Source: CAYJOG01 sp964371695 [NCBI: uncultured bacterium] (GTDB lineage: Bacteria; CAYJOG01). Taken from it: 7,365 nucleotides of DNA. The stretch lies in NCBI GenBank assembly GCA_964371695.1, contig CAYJOG010000138.1, positions 1 through 7,365 on the forward strand, written 5' to 3'. A program made the translations under genes and the position numbers. Positions 1-5,262 of the stretch are shown in pieces. Each line of letters begins with the position of its first letter. Position 1 is the stretch's first letter. The notes beneath the pieces were generated by a model. The model worked only from the letters and a program-made list of their open reading frames with translations, did not search any database and had not been told where the DNA came from.

Positions 1-57
1 TTCGGTCATGCCGGTGCCGTCTGTCCACTTGCCGCCCATCTGAAGCCCCAGTCGGTG
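1..57 (-). pseudogene. Continuation of the DUF2804 frame beyond the amber codon (partial, runs off the window)
   Basis: Directly after the TAG the same frame reads HRLGLQMGGKWTDGTGMTE. This resembles the Gly-rich GLxxGGxWTDGTGxTEN segment that I recall following the WNWA motif in DUF2804 proteins. No frame change is needed, so a single base change (for example CAG or TGG to TAG) explains the break. The rest of the gene lies outside the window. Confidence 0.6.
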
Positions 58-729
58 CTAGCCGCTTTTTCCGGTGCCGGTGGCCCAGTTCCAGCGGGTT
101 TCATAGGGCCACACACCCCGGCCAAAATCATGCACGGCAAAACTGCTGCCCTTTTTGAAGGTGTGGGTTTTGCCCCGATAACACAACACGCCCTCGGCGG
201 GCAGGCAGTTCTGCTTGGAGGTGAACTGGAACTGGCGGTCGCTCCATGGAATCACCACGTTCAGTGTTTCGTGATCTTTGGGAAAAGTGATGGTGATGCG
301 GGCGGAAAAAGGGTGCCCCTTCAGATCAGGGCAGGCCGCGTTGAGATAGAGATGACTGCCGGTGTGTTCGTACACCACCGAAAGGCCGCTTTCGGCGAAA
401 CTGGCTGTGGCCATCACCGTGGGGGGCATCAACACATCCCGTCCCAACGGCGTGATCACCTCTTTGCCATAGTGGCGTTTTTCGTTCAGGTCCACCACCA
501 TGGCGGCCCCCAGGGCGGCGAAATCCATGTGGGCCACCGTGGTGGAGAGATACACCGTGTCGTCCTGCACGCCCCACCAGTTCCATTGTTTTTTGCGCGA
601 CCAATGCCCCTTGAGGTTGCAGGTGTGCAGGGGGTGGCGCGACCAGCCGACAGCGGCGGTGTTCAGGTTGCCCCCGGCGTCGCAAAGCTGCACCGGCTGC
701 GTGATTTCTTTCTCAGGGTTGATGGCCAT
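58..729 (-). CDS. DUF2804 family protein, C-terminally truncated by an in-frame TAG
   Basis: The 223-residue product looks like the N-terminal two thirds of a DUF2804 protein (function unknown; members are usually about 330-350 residues from memory). Family-like stretches are LCDAGGNLNTAAVGWSRHPL (residues 15-34), KKQWNWW (46-52), IPWSDRQFQFTSKQNCLPAE (160-179) and HDFGRGVWPYETRWNWATG (200-218). No signal peptide or membrane segment is visible. The ATG at 727-729 fits the family N-terminus, but there is no good Shine-Dalgarno; the upstream DNA is AT-rich (AATAATAAAATC). The frame stops at TAG (58-60) just before the conserved C-terminal part, which continues in the same frame to the window edge. 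It is therefore a nonsense-mutated gene, a sequencing error or a read-through case. It lies downstream of the pilT operon but is separated from it by a repeat carrying a terminator. Confidence 0.8.
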   Translation of the reverse strand: MAINPEKEITQPVQLCDAGGNLNTAAVGWSRHPLHTCNLKGHWSRKKQWNWWGVQDDTVYLSTTVAHMDFAALGAAMVVDLNEKRHYGKEVITPLGRDVLMPPTVMATASFAESGLSVVYEHTGSHLYLNAACPDLKGHPFSARITITFPKDHETLNVVIPWSDRQFQFTSKQNCLPAEGVLCYRGKTHTFKKGSSFAVHDFGRGVWPYETRWNWATGTGKSG

Positions 730-789
730 CAGAAGATTTTATTATTCTTTTTTGGAGTAGGCGCGGCGTCGGTTGTTGTCAGGGTTCTG

Positions 790-929
790 GTAGCCCCGGC
801 GTCTCGCGGGGAGAAAAAAAACCGCCACAGGCGGCGCCAAACAGACTTTTTTCAAGCGAAAACTTGGAAGAACCTGCATGGTGCGCGCCCCTGGCGCGGC
901 AAATACTCCCGGCGAGACGCCGGGGCTAC
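790..929 (+). repeat. Composite REP/BIME-like element, copy 1 (140 bp)
   Basis: The element is bounded by two inverted 24-base palindromic units. The left one starts GTAGCCCCGGCG at 790. The right one (906-929) is its reverse complement, ending GGGGCTAC. Between them are a run of A with a CCGCC-ACA-GGCGG hairpin (822-834), a variable AT-rich middle, and a second hairpin CGCGCC-CCT-GGCGCG (884-898) preceded by TGGTG. A second copy with the same order lies inverted at 6815-6952. A GTAG tetranucleotide followed by a palindrome is the known signature of REP sequences handled by RAYT transposases. That this is such an element is inference. Confidence 0.8.
814..834 (-). terminator. Intrinsic terminator inside composite repeat copy 1
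   Basis: Read on the minus strand, a CCGCC-TGT-GGCGG hairpin is followed at once by eight T residues. It lies about 210 bases downstream of the cNMP/GAF gene and before the DUF2804 start, so it would end leftward transcription from the pilT operon. Confidence 0.6.
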
Positions 930-981
930 GTTAAAAAACCCTTGTCCCTCATCAACTTTTTTCATAAACCTGACAACAAGG

Positions 982-1006
982 GGCGCGGTGTCCACACCGT
1001 GCCTAC
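982..1006 (-). repeat. Single REP-like palindrome of a second type
   Basis: On the minus strand the unit starts GTAGGCACGGTGT and closes with ACACCGCGCC. The stem is ten base pairs with one G-U wobble and a two-base centre. It shares the GTAG head with the composite repeat but has a different palindrome. It lies in the intergenic space directly behind the cNMP/GAF gene, a usual place for REP sequences. No T tract follows, so it is not a standard intrinsic terminator. Confidence 0.55.
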
Positions 1007-1042
1007 CTGCGAATTGGTATTGAATCAGTCCCATTCATCCGG

Positions 1043-2011
1043 TCAGTGTGAAAACCGTTTTTGACCCAGCTTGCTTTTGTTTTTGCGGTTGCGCTGTTCG
1101 CTGGCGCGGTGAATGGCTGCGGCGGCCATGCTGCTCACGCCCATCAGCAGGTTCAGGTCTGACATCTCAAAGGCGCGTTTGTGCGCAGTGGGCAACACCA
1201 CCACCGCGCCGGTGAACGCCCCACCCACCAGCAGGGGCGAAATCAGCATCACGTCTTCTTCAAAACCCGACACGAACTGGGGGTTGAACAGTTGTGTCTT
1301 GAAATAGTTCTGGAAACCGATGCCTTTTTTCTCTTGCGTGAGGAACGTCATGAGGGGGTGGCGCTTGGTGAGGGGCGCGCCCAGCACGTCTTTTTCAAAC
1401 AGCCCCCGCGTGATCTCCACCTGAAAGCGGTCTGCCAGCGTGTTGTGCAGAATCAGCAGGCCGCGCTCCACGCAGAGCGCCTTGGTGACCACTTCCAGAA
1501 AATAGGCGGGAATGTTCTGCATGCCGTCTTCCTTGCCCAGGGCCAGGCCGATTTCATACAGCACCATCAGCTCTGTGGCGGTGCGCAATTTGCGCTGGGT
1601 GATGGTGGAAAAAAGCGCCGAAACAAAACGGATGGCCAGCAGGGGGTCTTCTTCGAGCAGGGTTTCAAAATCTTCACGGCGCAGCAAAAACAGGCCGGTG
1701 TCTTCTTCTGCCAGGGCGGTGGCGCTGCGGGGCGCGCCGTCCAGCAGCGTCATTTCTCCCACAAAACTGCCGGGTGGCAGCACCGCCAGAGATTTGGCCG
1801 TGCCCGCCTGCTGGTCAATGGTCTTGAGCACGCGGATTTTTCCCGAAGCGATGAAATAAAGCGAATCGCCGGGGTCGCCCTCTCGGAAAACCCGTTTGCC
1901 CTTGAGGGCCGCCACGGGGCGTACCTTGGCGGCGATGTGGTCAATCTGCTCGTGGCTGAAGGCCGCCAGAGGGGGCAGGCCGCGTAGAAAAGCCGCGGCT
2001 GCGCCGCTCAC
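1043..2011 (-). CDS. Cyclic-nucleotide-binding (CAP_ED) + GAF domain protein
   Basis: A 322-residue cytoplasmic sensor-like protein. Residues about 10-125 form a cNMP-binding domain; the phosphate-binding cassette is visible as GSFVGEMTLLDGAPRSATA (81-99), with the usual Glu (E86) and Arg (R95). Residues about 140-300 look like a GAF domain (start TATELMVLYEIGLALG; later LLVGGAFTGAVVVLP). The C-terminus is short and basic (RNRKNKSK). There is no helix-turn-helix, so it is not a CRP/FNR-type regulator. The start is GTG and overlaps the stop of the pilT-like gene as GTGA; only a weak GAGG lies upstream, so translation is probably coupled. Context suggests it tunes pilus retraction in response to a ligand; that role is inferred and the ligand is unknown. 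Confidence 0.87.
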   Translation of the reverse strand: MSGAAAAFLRGLPPLAAFSHEQIDHIAAKVRPVAALKGKRVFREGDPGDSLYFIASGKIRVLKTIDQQAGTAKSLAVLPPGSFVGEMTLLDGAPRSATALAEEDTGLFLLRREDFETLLEEDPLLAIRFVSALFSTITQRKLRTATELMVLYEIGLALGKEDGMQNIPAYFLEVVTKALCVERGLLILHNTLADRFQVEITRGLFEKDVLGAPLTKRHPLMTFLTQEKKGIGFQNYFKTQLFNPQFVSGFEEDVMLISPLLVGGAFTGAVVVLPTAHKRAFEMSDLNLLMGVSSMAAAAIHRASEQRNRKNKSKLGQKRFSH

Positions 2012-3063
2012 AGCGCCGCAAGCCTCGACTGGATTTCTTCAGGGTTGGTGCTTTTGGCCACGGCGTCTTCTTTGGTGATGAAACCCTTGCGCACGTAATG
2101 CACCAGTACTTCATCCATGGGAATCATGCCCAGGTCGCGGCCCGCTTCGAGGGCCTCATAAACCCGGTGAATTTCTCCATCGCGGATGAGCTTGGAGATG
2201 CCCTTGGTGACCAGCATGATTTCGCGTGCGGCGATCAGGCCCGGTTTGTCCTGCCGGGGCATGAGCTGCTGCGAGATCACACCCTTGAGGGTGATGGAGA
2301 GCTGATAGCGGATCTGTTGCTGCTGATAGGAGGGAAAGACTTCCACAATGCGCTCGATGGTCTGGGCGGCGTCCAGCGTGTGCAGTGTGGCGAACACCAG
2401 GGGCCCGGTCTCGGCGATGGTGAGCACGGACTGAATGGTCTCCAGGTCGCGCATTTCGCCCACCAGCAGCACGTCCGGGTCTTGCCGCAGCACGGCCCGC
2501 AGGCCGTTGGAAAAGCTGTTGGTGTTCACATGCACGGCGCGCTGATGCACCAGAGATTTGTCGTTTTTGAACACGAACTCGATGGGGTCTTCGAGCGTGA
2601 TGATGTGGGCGCTGCGCTCTTTGTTGATGAGGTCGATCATGGCGGCCAGCGAGGTGCTTTTGCCGCTGTTGGTGGGGCCTGTCACCAGCACCAGGCCGCG
2701 GGGCAGGCGGGCCAGCTTGTAGGCCACTTCGGGCATGTAGATTTCCTGCATGTTGGGCGGAACCTTGGGAATCACCCGGATGGCCGCGACGATGCCGAAG
2801 TAATAAAAGAACGCGTTGACCCGGAAGCGCCCGTTCAGCGTGCTGTAGCTGAAGTCCATTTCCTTGTCCTGGCTCAACTGGGTGCGCTGCTCGTTGTTCA
2901 TCATGGCGAAGATGAGGTTTTTGGTTTCCTCAAACTCCAGCGGCGGCATATCCATGTAGGTGAGGCGTTTGTTCACCCGCAGGATGGGCGGTGCGCCACG
3001 GGCCAGGTGGATGTCGCTGGCGCCCATGGCGATCGCCTTTTCAAGGATGTCGTTGATGTTCAA
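2008..3063 (-). CDS. pilT: Type IV pilus retraction ATPase, PilT/PilU family
   Basis: This 351-residue hexameric motor ATPase powers pilus retraction at the inner-membrane base of type IV pili. Visible motifs in order: N-terminal ASDIHL (15-20); Walker A GPTNSGKST (129-137); Asp box IITLEDPIEF (154-163); Walker B-type DPDVLLVGEMRD (195-206, catalytic Glu 203); His box ATLHT (225-229). Length is normal for PilT. Two things differ from textbook PilT. The Walker A loop has Asn where PilT has Gly (GPTG). The C-terminal AIRNLIR motif needed for PilT retraction is replaced by GISKLIRDGE (288-297), and the tail GEIHRVYEALEAGRDLGM is reminiscent of PilU. PilU is therefore possible. The TTG start fits the family N-terminus and has AGGAG ten bases upstream. 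It is first in an operon with the cNMP/GAF gene and divergent from the HU gene. Confidence 0.92.
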   Translation of the reverse strand: MNINDILEKAIAMGASDIHLARGAPPILRVNKRLTYMDMPPLEFEETKNLIFAMMNNEQRTQLSQDKEMDFSYSTLNGRFRVNAFFYYFGIVAAIRVIPKVPPNMQEIYMPEVAYKLARLPRGLVLVTGPTNSGKSTSLAAMIDLINKERSAHIITLEDPIEFVFKNDKSLVHQRAVHVNTNSFSNGLRAVLRQDPDVLLVGEMRDLETIQSVLTIAETGPLVFATLHTLDAAQTIERIVEVFPSYQQQQIRYQLSITLKGVISQQLMPRQDKPGLIAAREIMLVTKGISKLIRDGEIHRVYEALEAGRDLGMIPMDEVLVHYVRKGFITKEDAVAKSTNPEEIQSRLAAL

Positions 3064-3073
3064 AACAGATTGG

Positions 3074-3078
3074 CTCCT
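3074..3078 (-). promoter_or_regulatory. Ribosome-binding site of the pilT-like gene
   Basis: AGGAG on the minus strand, ten bases before the TTG at 3061-3063. It supports the non-ATG start, since no ATG or GTG lies nearby in frame. The spacing is a little long. Confidence 0.6.
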
Positions 3079-3136
3079 GGGGAAGAAAGAACGGGGGTCA
3101 TTCTAAGTGGGCCAGGGGACAAAGTAAAAGCGTGTG

Positions 3137-3148
3137 GCACGGCCGTGC
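3137..3148. repeat. Perfect 12-base palindrome in the pilT-HU divergent region
   Basis: GCACGGCCGTGC is a perfect palindrome about 75 bases upstream of the pilT-like start and 110 bases upstream of the HU start. It could be an operator for either gene or a degenerate REP-like unit; GGCACGG also occurs in the palindrome at 982-1006. Nothing else identifies it. Confidence 0.4.
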
Positions 3149-3200
3149 GCGTAGCCGTTCCCGGTCACATCGACGGCATTGGACGAACCAAAAAAACCTG

Positions 3201-3230
3201 TTGGAAAATGCTTCGCTGCTGTCATAGACT
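3201..3230 (+). promoter_or_regulatory. Possible sigma70-type promoter of the HU gene
   Basis: TTGGAA (3201-3206) and TAGACT (3225-3230) are 18 bases apart, each with four of six consensus matches. This would give a leader of about 20 bases carrying the ribosome-binding site. The match is weak; it is chosen mainly for position. Confidence 0.3.
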
Positions 3231-3246
3231 TCAGCGAATTTCACCC

Positions 3247-3252
3247 GGGAGG
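3247..3252 (+). promoter_or_regulatory. Ribosome-binding site of the HU gene
   Basis: GGGAGG lies five bases before the ATG at 3258. It fixes that ATG as the start, and so the 13-residue N-terminal extension, rather than the internal ATG at codon 14. Confidence 0.8.
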
Positions 3253-3257
3253 TTTCC

Positions 3258-3587
3258 ATGGCTACAACCAAAGCCGCGAGCGGCGCCGCTGCTCCGATGA
3301 CCAAGAAGATGCTGGTGGAGAAAGTCGCCGCTGCCACTGGCTGGACCAACAAAGAGTCCAAAGAAGGCGTCGAGGCGGTGTTTGACGAAATCGCCAAAGG
3401 CATCAAGTCTCACAAGAAAGTGGCCATTTCCGGCTTCGGCAACTTTGAGCTGAAAAAGCGGGCCAAACGCCAGGGCGTGAACCCCAAGACCGGCGAGAAA
3501 GTCACCATTCCCGCCAAGACGGTGCTTAAATTCCGCCCCCTCAAGGCGCTTAAAGACGCCACGCTGGGCGCACCCGTCAAGAAATAA
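3258..3587 (+). CDS. HU/IHF-family histone-like DNA-binding protein
   Basis: A 109-residue nucleoid protein that would bind and bend DNA as a dimer. The HU fold starts at MTKKMLVEKVAAATGW (14-29), continues through the dimer signature ISGFGNFELKKRAKRQ (57-72), the DNA-binding beta arm GVNPKTGEKVTIPA (73-86, with the Pro that intercalates in HU/IHF) and ends LKFRPLKALKD. Canonical HU is about 90 residues. This one has an Ala/Lys/Thr-rich N-terminal extension (MATTKAASGAAAP) and a short tail ending PVKK. The strong GGGAGG site in front of the first ATG supports translation of the extension. It is a single-gene unit, divergent from the pilT operon and closed by a clear terminator. HU and IHF subunits cannot be told apart here. 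Confidence 0.95.
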   Translation: MATTKAASGAAAPMTKKMLVEKVAAATGWTNKESKEGVEAVFDEIAKGIKSHKKVAISGFGNFELKKRAKRQGVNPKTGEKVTIPAKTVLKFRPLKALKDATLGAPVKK

Positions 3588-3607
3588 ATTTCCTTTCCGT
3601 CAAACCG

Positions 3608-3637
3608 AAAAGCCGGGGCGAATGCTCCGGCTTTTTT
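3608..3637 (+). terminator. Intrinsic terminator of the HU gene
   Basis: The stem GCCGGGGC-GAAT-GCTCCGGC (one G-U pair) is extended by A-T pairs and followed by six T residues (3632-3637), 21 bases after the HU stop. On the minus strand it has four T residues, so it may also help end transcription from the transposase-like gene. Confidence 0.9.
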
Positions 3638-3693
3638 GTATTCATTTCATGGGGCAGAAATCGGAAGTGGGGCGGAATTTTTGTTGCAGGCGC

Positions 3694-4218
3694 TCAGCGC
3701 GCGCTGGGCTTCCAGATGTACCGGGGTGAGTTTTTTTTCAACCCTTCCTGCGCCGCCGGGTCTGCCTTGGCGAGCGGGGGCCGGGCCTTGACCTTGCGCC
3801 AACCGTTGCGTTTGAGCAGGTTGTAGATGGTGGCCGGGCAGACCTCTTTTTGTGTCTTGCGCTGATAGGCTTCTTTCAGCGCCGCCACAAGGCCGATCTC
3901 CCCCTGGAGGGCTTTTGCCTCGAACCCCTTGAGGAACTCCCGCTCCTGTTCAGGGGTGAGGGGATTGCGTTTGGCCCCGCCCCACGCACCTTGCCCCACC
4001 AGCGCCGATTTCCCTTCCCTCAGATAGGCCGCGTGAATGTGATGGACCCGCCCCACCGACAGGCCCACTTCCTGCGCGATTTTTTCTGCGGGCCACGCGT
4101 GTCTGGCCCGCAGCAGGCAAGAGATGATCTTTCTTCTTTCACCGACATGCCGGGCCTGGGGCAGCAGGGCTTCCAGCTCTTTTCGGGCCTGTTTTGGAAA
4201 GGGTTTTGGGGGTCTCAC
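3694..4218 (-). CDS. IS630-type transposase N-terminal (helix-turn-helix, orfA-like) protein; DDE half absent
   Basis: The 174-residue product carries two helix-turn-helix units: AEKIAQEVGLSVGRVHHIHA (44-63), then a winged-helix part around ATIYNLLKRNGWRKVKARPP (129-148). The latter is followed by KADPAAQEGLKKN, typical of the linker before the DDE domain in IS630 transposases. The catalytic DDE part is missing: the frame ends 13 residues later and the HU terminator lies just beyond. A run of eight A within GLKKN marks the spot where two-ORF IS630 elements can frameshift. Here a -1 shift adds only some 15-25 residues (stop at 3647-3649). It is probably a remnant of an insertion sequence, or a DNA-binding protein derived from one. 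The start is GTG with AGGAAG seven bases upstream. Confidence 0.75.
   Translation of the reverse strand: MRPPKPFPKQARKELEALLPQARHVGERRKIISCLLRARHAWPAEKIAQEVGLSVGRVHHIHAAYLREGKSALVGQGAWGGAKRNPLTPEQEREFLKGFEAKALQGEIGLVAALKEAYQRKTQKEVCPATIYNLLKRNGWRKVKARPPLAKADPAAQEGLKKNSPRYIWKPSAR
3731..3738 (-). other. A8 slippery run near the end of the transposase-like frame
   Basis: On the minus strand the frame reads TTG AAA AAA AAC, containing the A_AAA_AAC type heptamer known for -1 frameshifting in insertion sequences. No orfB follows, so any shift would have no catalytic product here. Confidence 0.45.
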
Positions 4219-4277
4219 GGATTCTTCCTATTGTCTGTTGACCTGCACACCTGGGTGTTTTTCAGGGATTTGTTCAT
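4215..4277 (-). CDS. Possible 20-residue leader ORF before the transposase-like gene
   Basis: An ATG at 4275-4277 with AGGA six bases upstream opens a 20-codon frame (MNKSLKNTQVCRSTDNRKNP) whose TGA overlaps the GTG start of the next gene as GTGA. A further in-frame ATG at 4296-4298 would make it 27 codons but has no clear ribosome-binding site. The overlap suggests translational coupling. I know no similar peptide, and chance is possible for so short a frame. Confidence 0.3.
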   Translation of the reverse strand: MNKSLKNTQVCRSTDNRKNP

Positions 4278-4312
4278 GGTTTGTCCTGGCCGTTTCATGC
4301 TTCGCACTCAGG

Positions 4313-4341
4313 CTTATAAAAGCATTCTAACAGGGTGTTGA
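4313..4341 (-). promoter_or_regulatory. Possible promoter reading out of the MITE end
   Basis: On the minus strand TATAAG (4318-4313) lies 17 bases after TCAACA (4341-4336), which is the inner end of the MITE terminal repeat. The -10 box matches five of six positions, the -35 box four. It would drive the leader ORF and the transposase-like gene. Confidence 0.3.
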
Positions 4342-4481
4342 GAAAGGCCCTCCTGGCCTTTCTCAACCTGTTTTGCTCAGGGCAAAGCCCTCGCAAACCA
4401 ACGCTTTTATTGGGGTTTGAAAAACCCCAATAAGCGGAAAATCCATCCGTGGATTTTTCAGGGTGTTTATCAACACCCTGC
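4330..4481. mobile_element. MITE-like element, 152 bp, with terminal inverted repeats and flanking TA
   Basis: The ends are inverted repeats: ACAGGGTGTTGA (4330-4341) and TCAACACCCTGC (4470-4481), one mismatch in twelve. TA is present on both outer sides (4328-4329 and 4482-4483), as expected for a TA target duplication of IS630/Tc1-mariner type elements. No gene is inside. Four hairpins fill it: a 12-bp stem at 4338-4366, a 12-bp stem TTATTGGGGTTT at 4407-4433, an 8-bp stem at 4438-4457 and a 9-bp stem CAGGGTGTT at 4459-4480. The neighbouring orfA-like gene is of the same transposase family, but no copy of these ends flanks that gene. Confidence 0.7.
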
Positions 4482-5194
4482 TAAAACCCCAGCTTGCCGC
4501 CGCCGGGCAGCTTGGGTTTCAGATCCCCGCCGCCGGGCAGTTTGTTTTTCAGGTCGTTCAGCTTGCCGTCCAGCATCTCCTGGAGTTTTTCAAAGGCCTT
4601 GGCCTTGATGAAATCGCGGATGCCGCCGGGGGTGAGCAGGTCCTTCCAACTGTTCAGGTAATCCTTGAAAGCGCCCACGTCAAAATCAAAGGCGTCGCTC
4701 AGTTCCTTGCCCAGCAGCTTGGCGGTTTTTCCTGCCAGCAGCTTCACCTTTTTCTTGCGGTCCTTGTCGGCCACTTCCACCTCGCCCTTCAGGCTGAAGA
4801 CCTGCACGCGGGGATTGCCCTCTTTGTCCTTGTCCACGCGGGTACTGAACTCGGTGCCCCGCACACTCACCACGCCGGTGGGGGTGGTCACGTCAAATGC
4901 GCCCTGGCTGGCTTCCACCTCGGCCCAAAGTTCACCCGCGCCCAGTTCCGCGCCGCTCACTTCCCGTGCGTCGTCGCCCTTGCGGCGGGCGCCGATGAGG
5001 GACATGTCCGAGAGGGCCGGCAGCTTGAGCTGGCCGCCGTCGTTCAGCGCAAGCGCCACGCCGCTGTCGGCGTCGGTCTTGATGCGGTCATCACCAAACA
5101 GGCAGTCGCCCAGCTTGGGGGTGGTCCAGGCTTCCGTGCCAAACAGCCGGACTTCCACCTTGCCCGCCAGACTGTCCACTTTGGCTGGGCACAA
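4481..5194 (-). CDS. FecR-domain protein (may be translated as a -1 frameshift fusion with the upstream SH3 gene)
   Basis: From the TTG at 5192-5194 the frame gives 237 residues. Residues about 6-155 are a FecR domain: SLAGKVEV, then GDDRIKTDADSGVALALNDG (34-53) and the hallmark TPTGVVSVRGTEFS (104-117) followed by VQVFSLKGEVEV. FecR domains normally lie outside the cytoplasm, in sigma-factor signalling proteins or in cell-surface proteins. The tail has a helical stretch and two LPGGG repeats (219-223, 230-234). The TTG start has no good ribosome-binding site and would give a protein with no signal peptide that starts inside the domain. The frame remains open upstream to 5284 with a Pro-rich linker but no ATG, GTG or TTG. 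This favours expression as a fusion. No FecI-type sigma factor is nearby. The TAG stop coincides with the end of the MITE. Confidence 0.8.
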   Translation of the reverse strand: MCPAKVDSLAGKVEVRLFGTEAWTTPKLGDCLFGDDRIKTDADSGVALALNDGGQLKLPALSDMSLIGARRKGDDAREVSGAELGAGELWAEVEASQGAFDVTTPTGVVSVRGTEFSTRVDKDKEGNPRVQVFSLKGEVEVADKDRKKKVKLLAGKTAKLLGKELSDAFDFDVGAFKDYLNSWKDLLTPGGIRDFIKAKAFEKLQEMLDGKLNDLKNKLPGGGDLKPKLPGGGKLGF

Positions 5195-5195
5195 A

Positions 5196-5221
5196 GAAAC
5201 CCCCGGCGAAGCGGGGGTTTC
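5196..5221 (-). terminator. Strong hairpin with short T-rich tail between the SH3 and FecR parts
   Basis: GAAACCCCCG and CGGGGGTTTC form a perfect 10-bp stem with a 6-base loop. On the minus strand TTTG follows, so it could end or weaken transcription after the SH3 gene. It lies 50 bases past the A9 run, too far to be a usual frameshift-stimulating stem. In the FecR frame it also encodes the end of the linker, so it may be coding only. Confidence 0.4.
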
Positions 5222-5262
5222 GGGTTTGACTTCGGGTTTGGGTTCAGCCGGTGGGGCTGAGG

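Larger units (their letters stand above)
730..1042. other. Gene-free 313-bp stretch between the pilT operon and the DUF2804 gene
   Basis: I see no credible coding frame here. The stretch holds the composite repeat at 790-929 with its internal terminator, and a separate REP-like palindrome at 982-1006. The 60 bases before the DUF2804 ATG are AT-rich near the gene but show no convincing pair of promoter boxes. Confidence 0.7.

Noticed and set aside
58-60. TAG as a recoded sense codon (pyrrolysine or a general amber code)
   Set aside because: TAG appears to be a normal stop for the FecR gene, and other genes here stop with TGA or TAA. One nonsense change is simpler.
55-1023. A long open frame on the plus strand opposite the DUF2804 gene
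   Set aside because: It is the antisense of a recognisable gene, is rich in His and Gly as expected for such a shadow, and runs through the composite repeat.
2098-3300. A 400-codon open frame on the plus strand opposite pilT
   Set aside because: It is antisense to clear PilT motifs and overlaps the HU start in another frame.
5196-5221. The GAAACCCCCG hairpin as a stimulator of the A9 frameshift
   Set aside because: Stimulating stems normally lie about 5-9 bases after the slip site; this one is 50 bases away.
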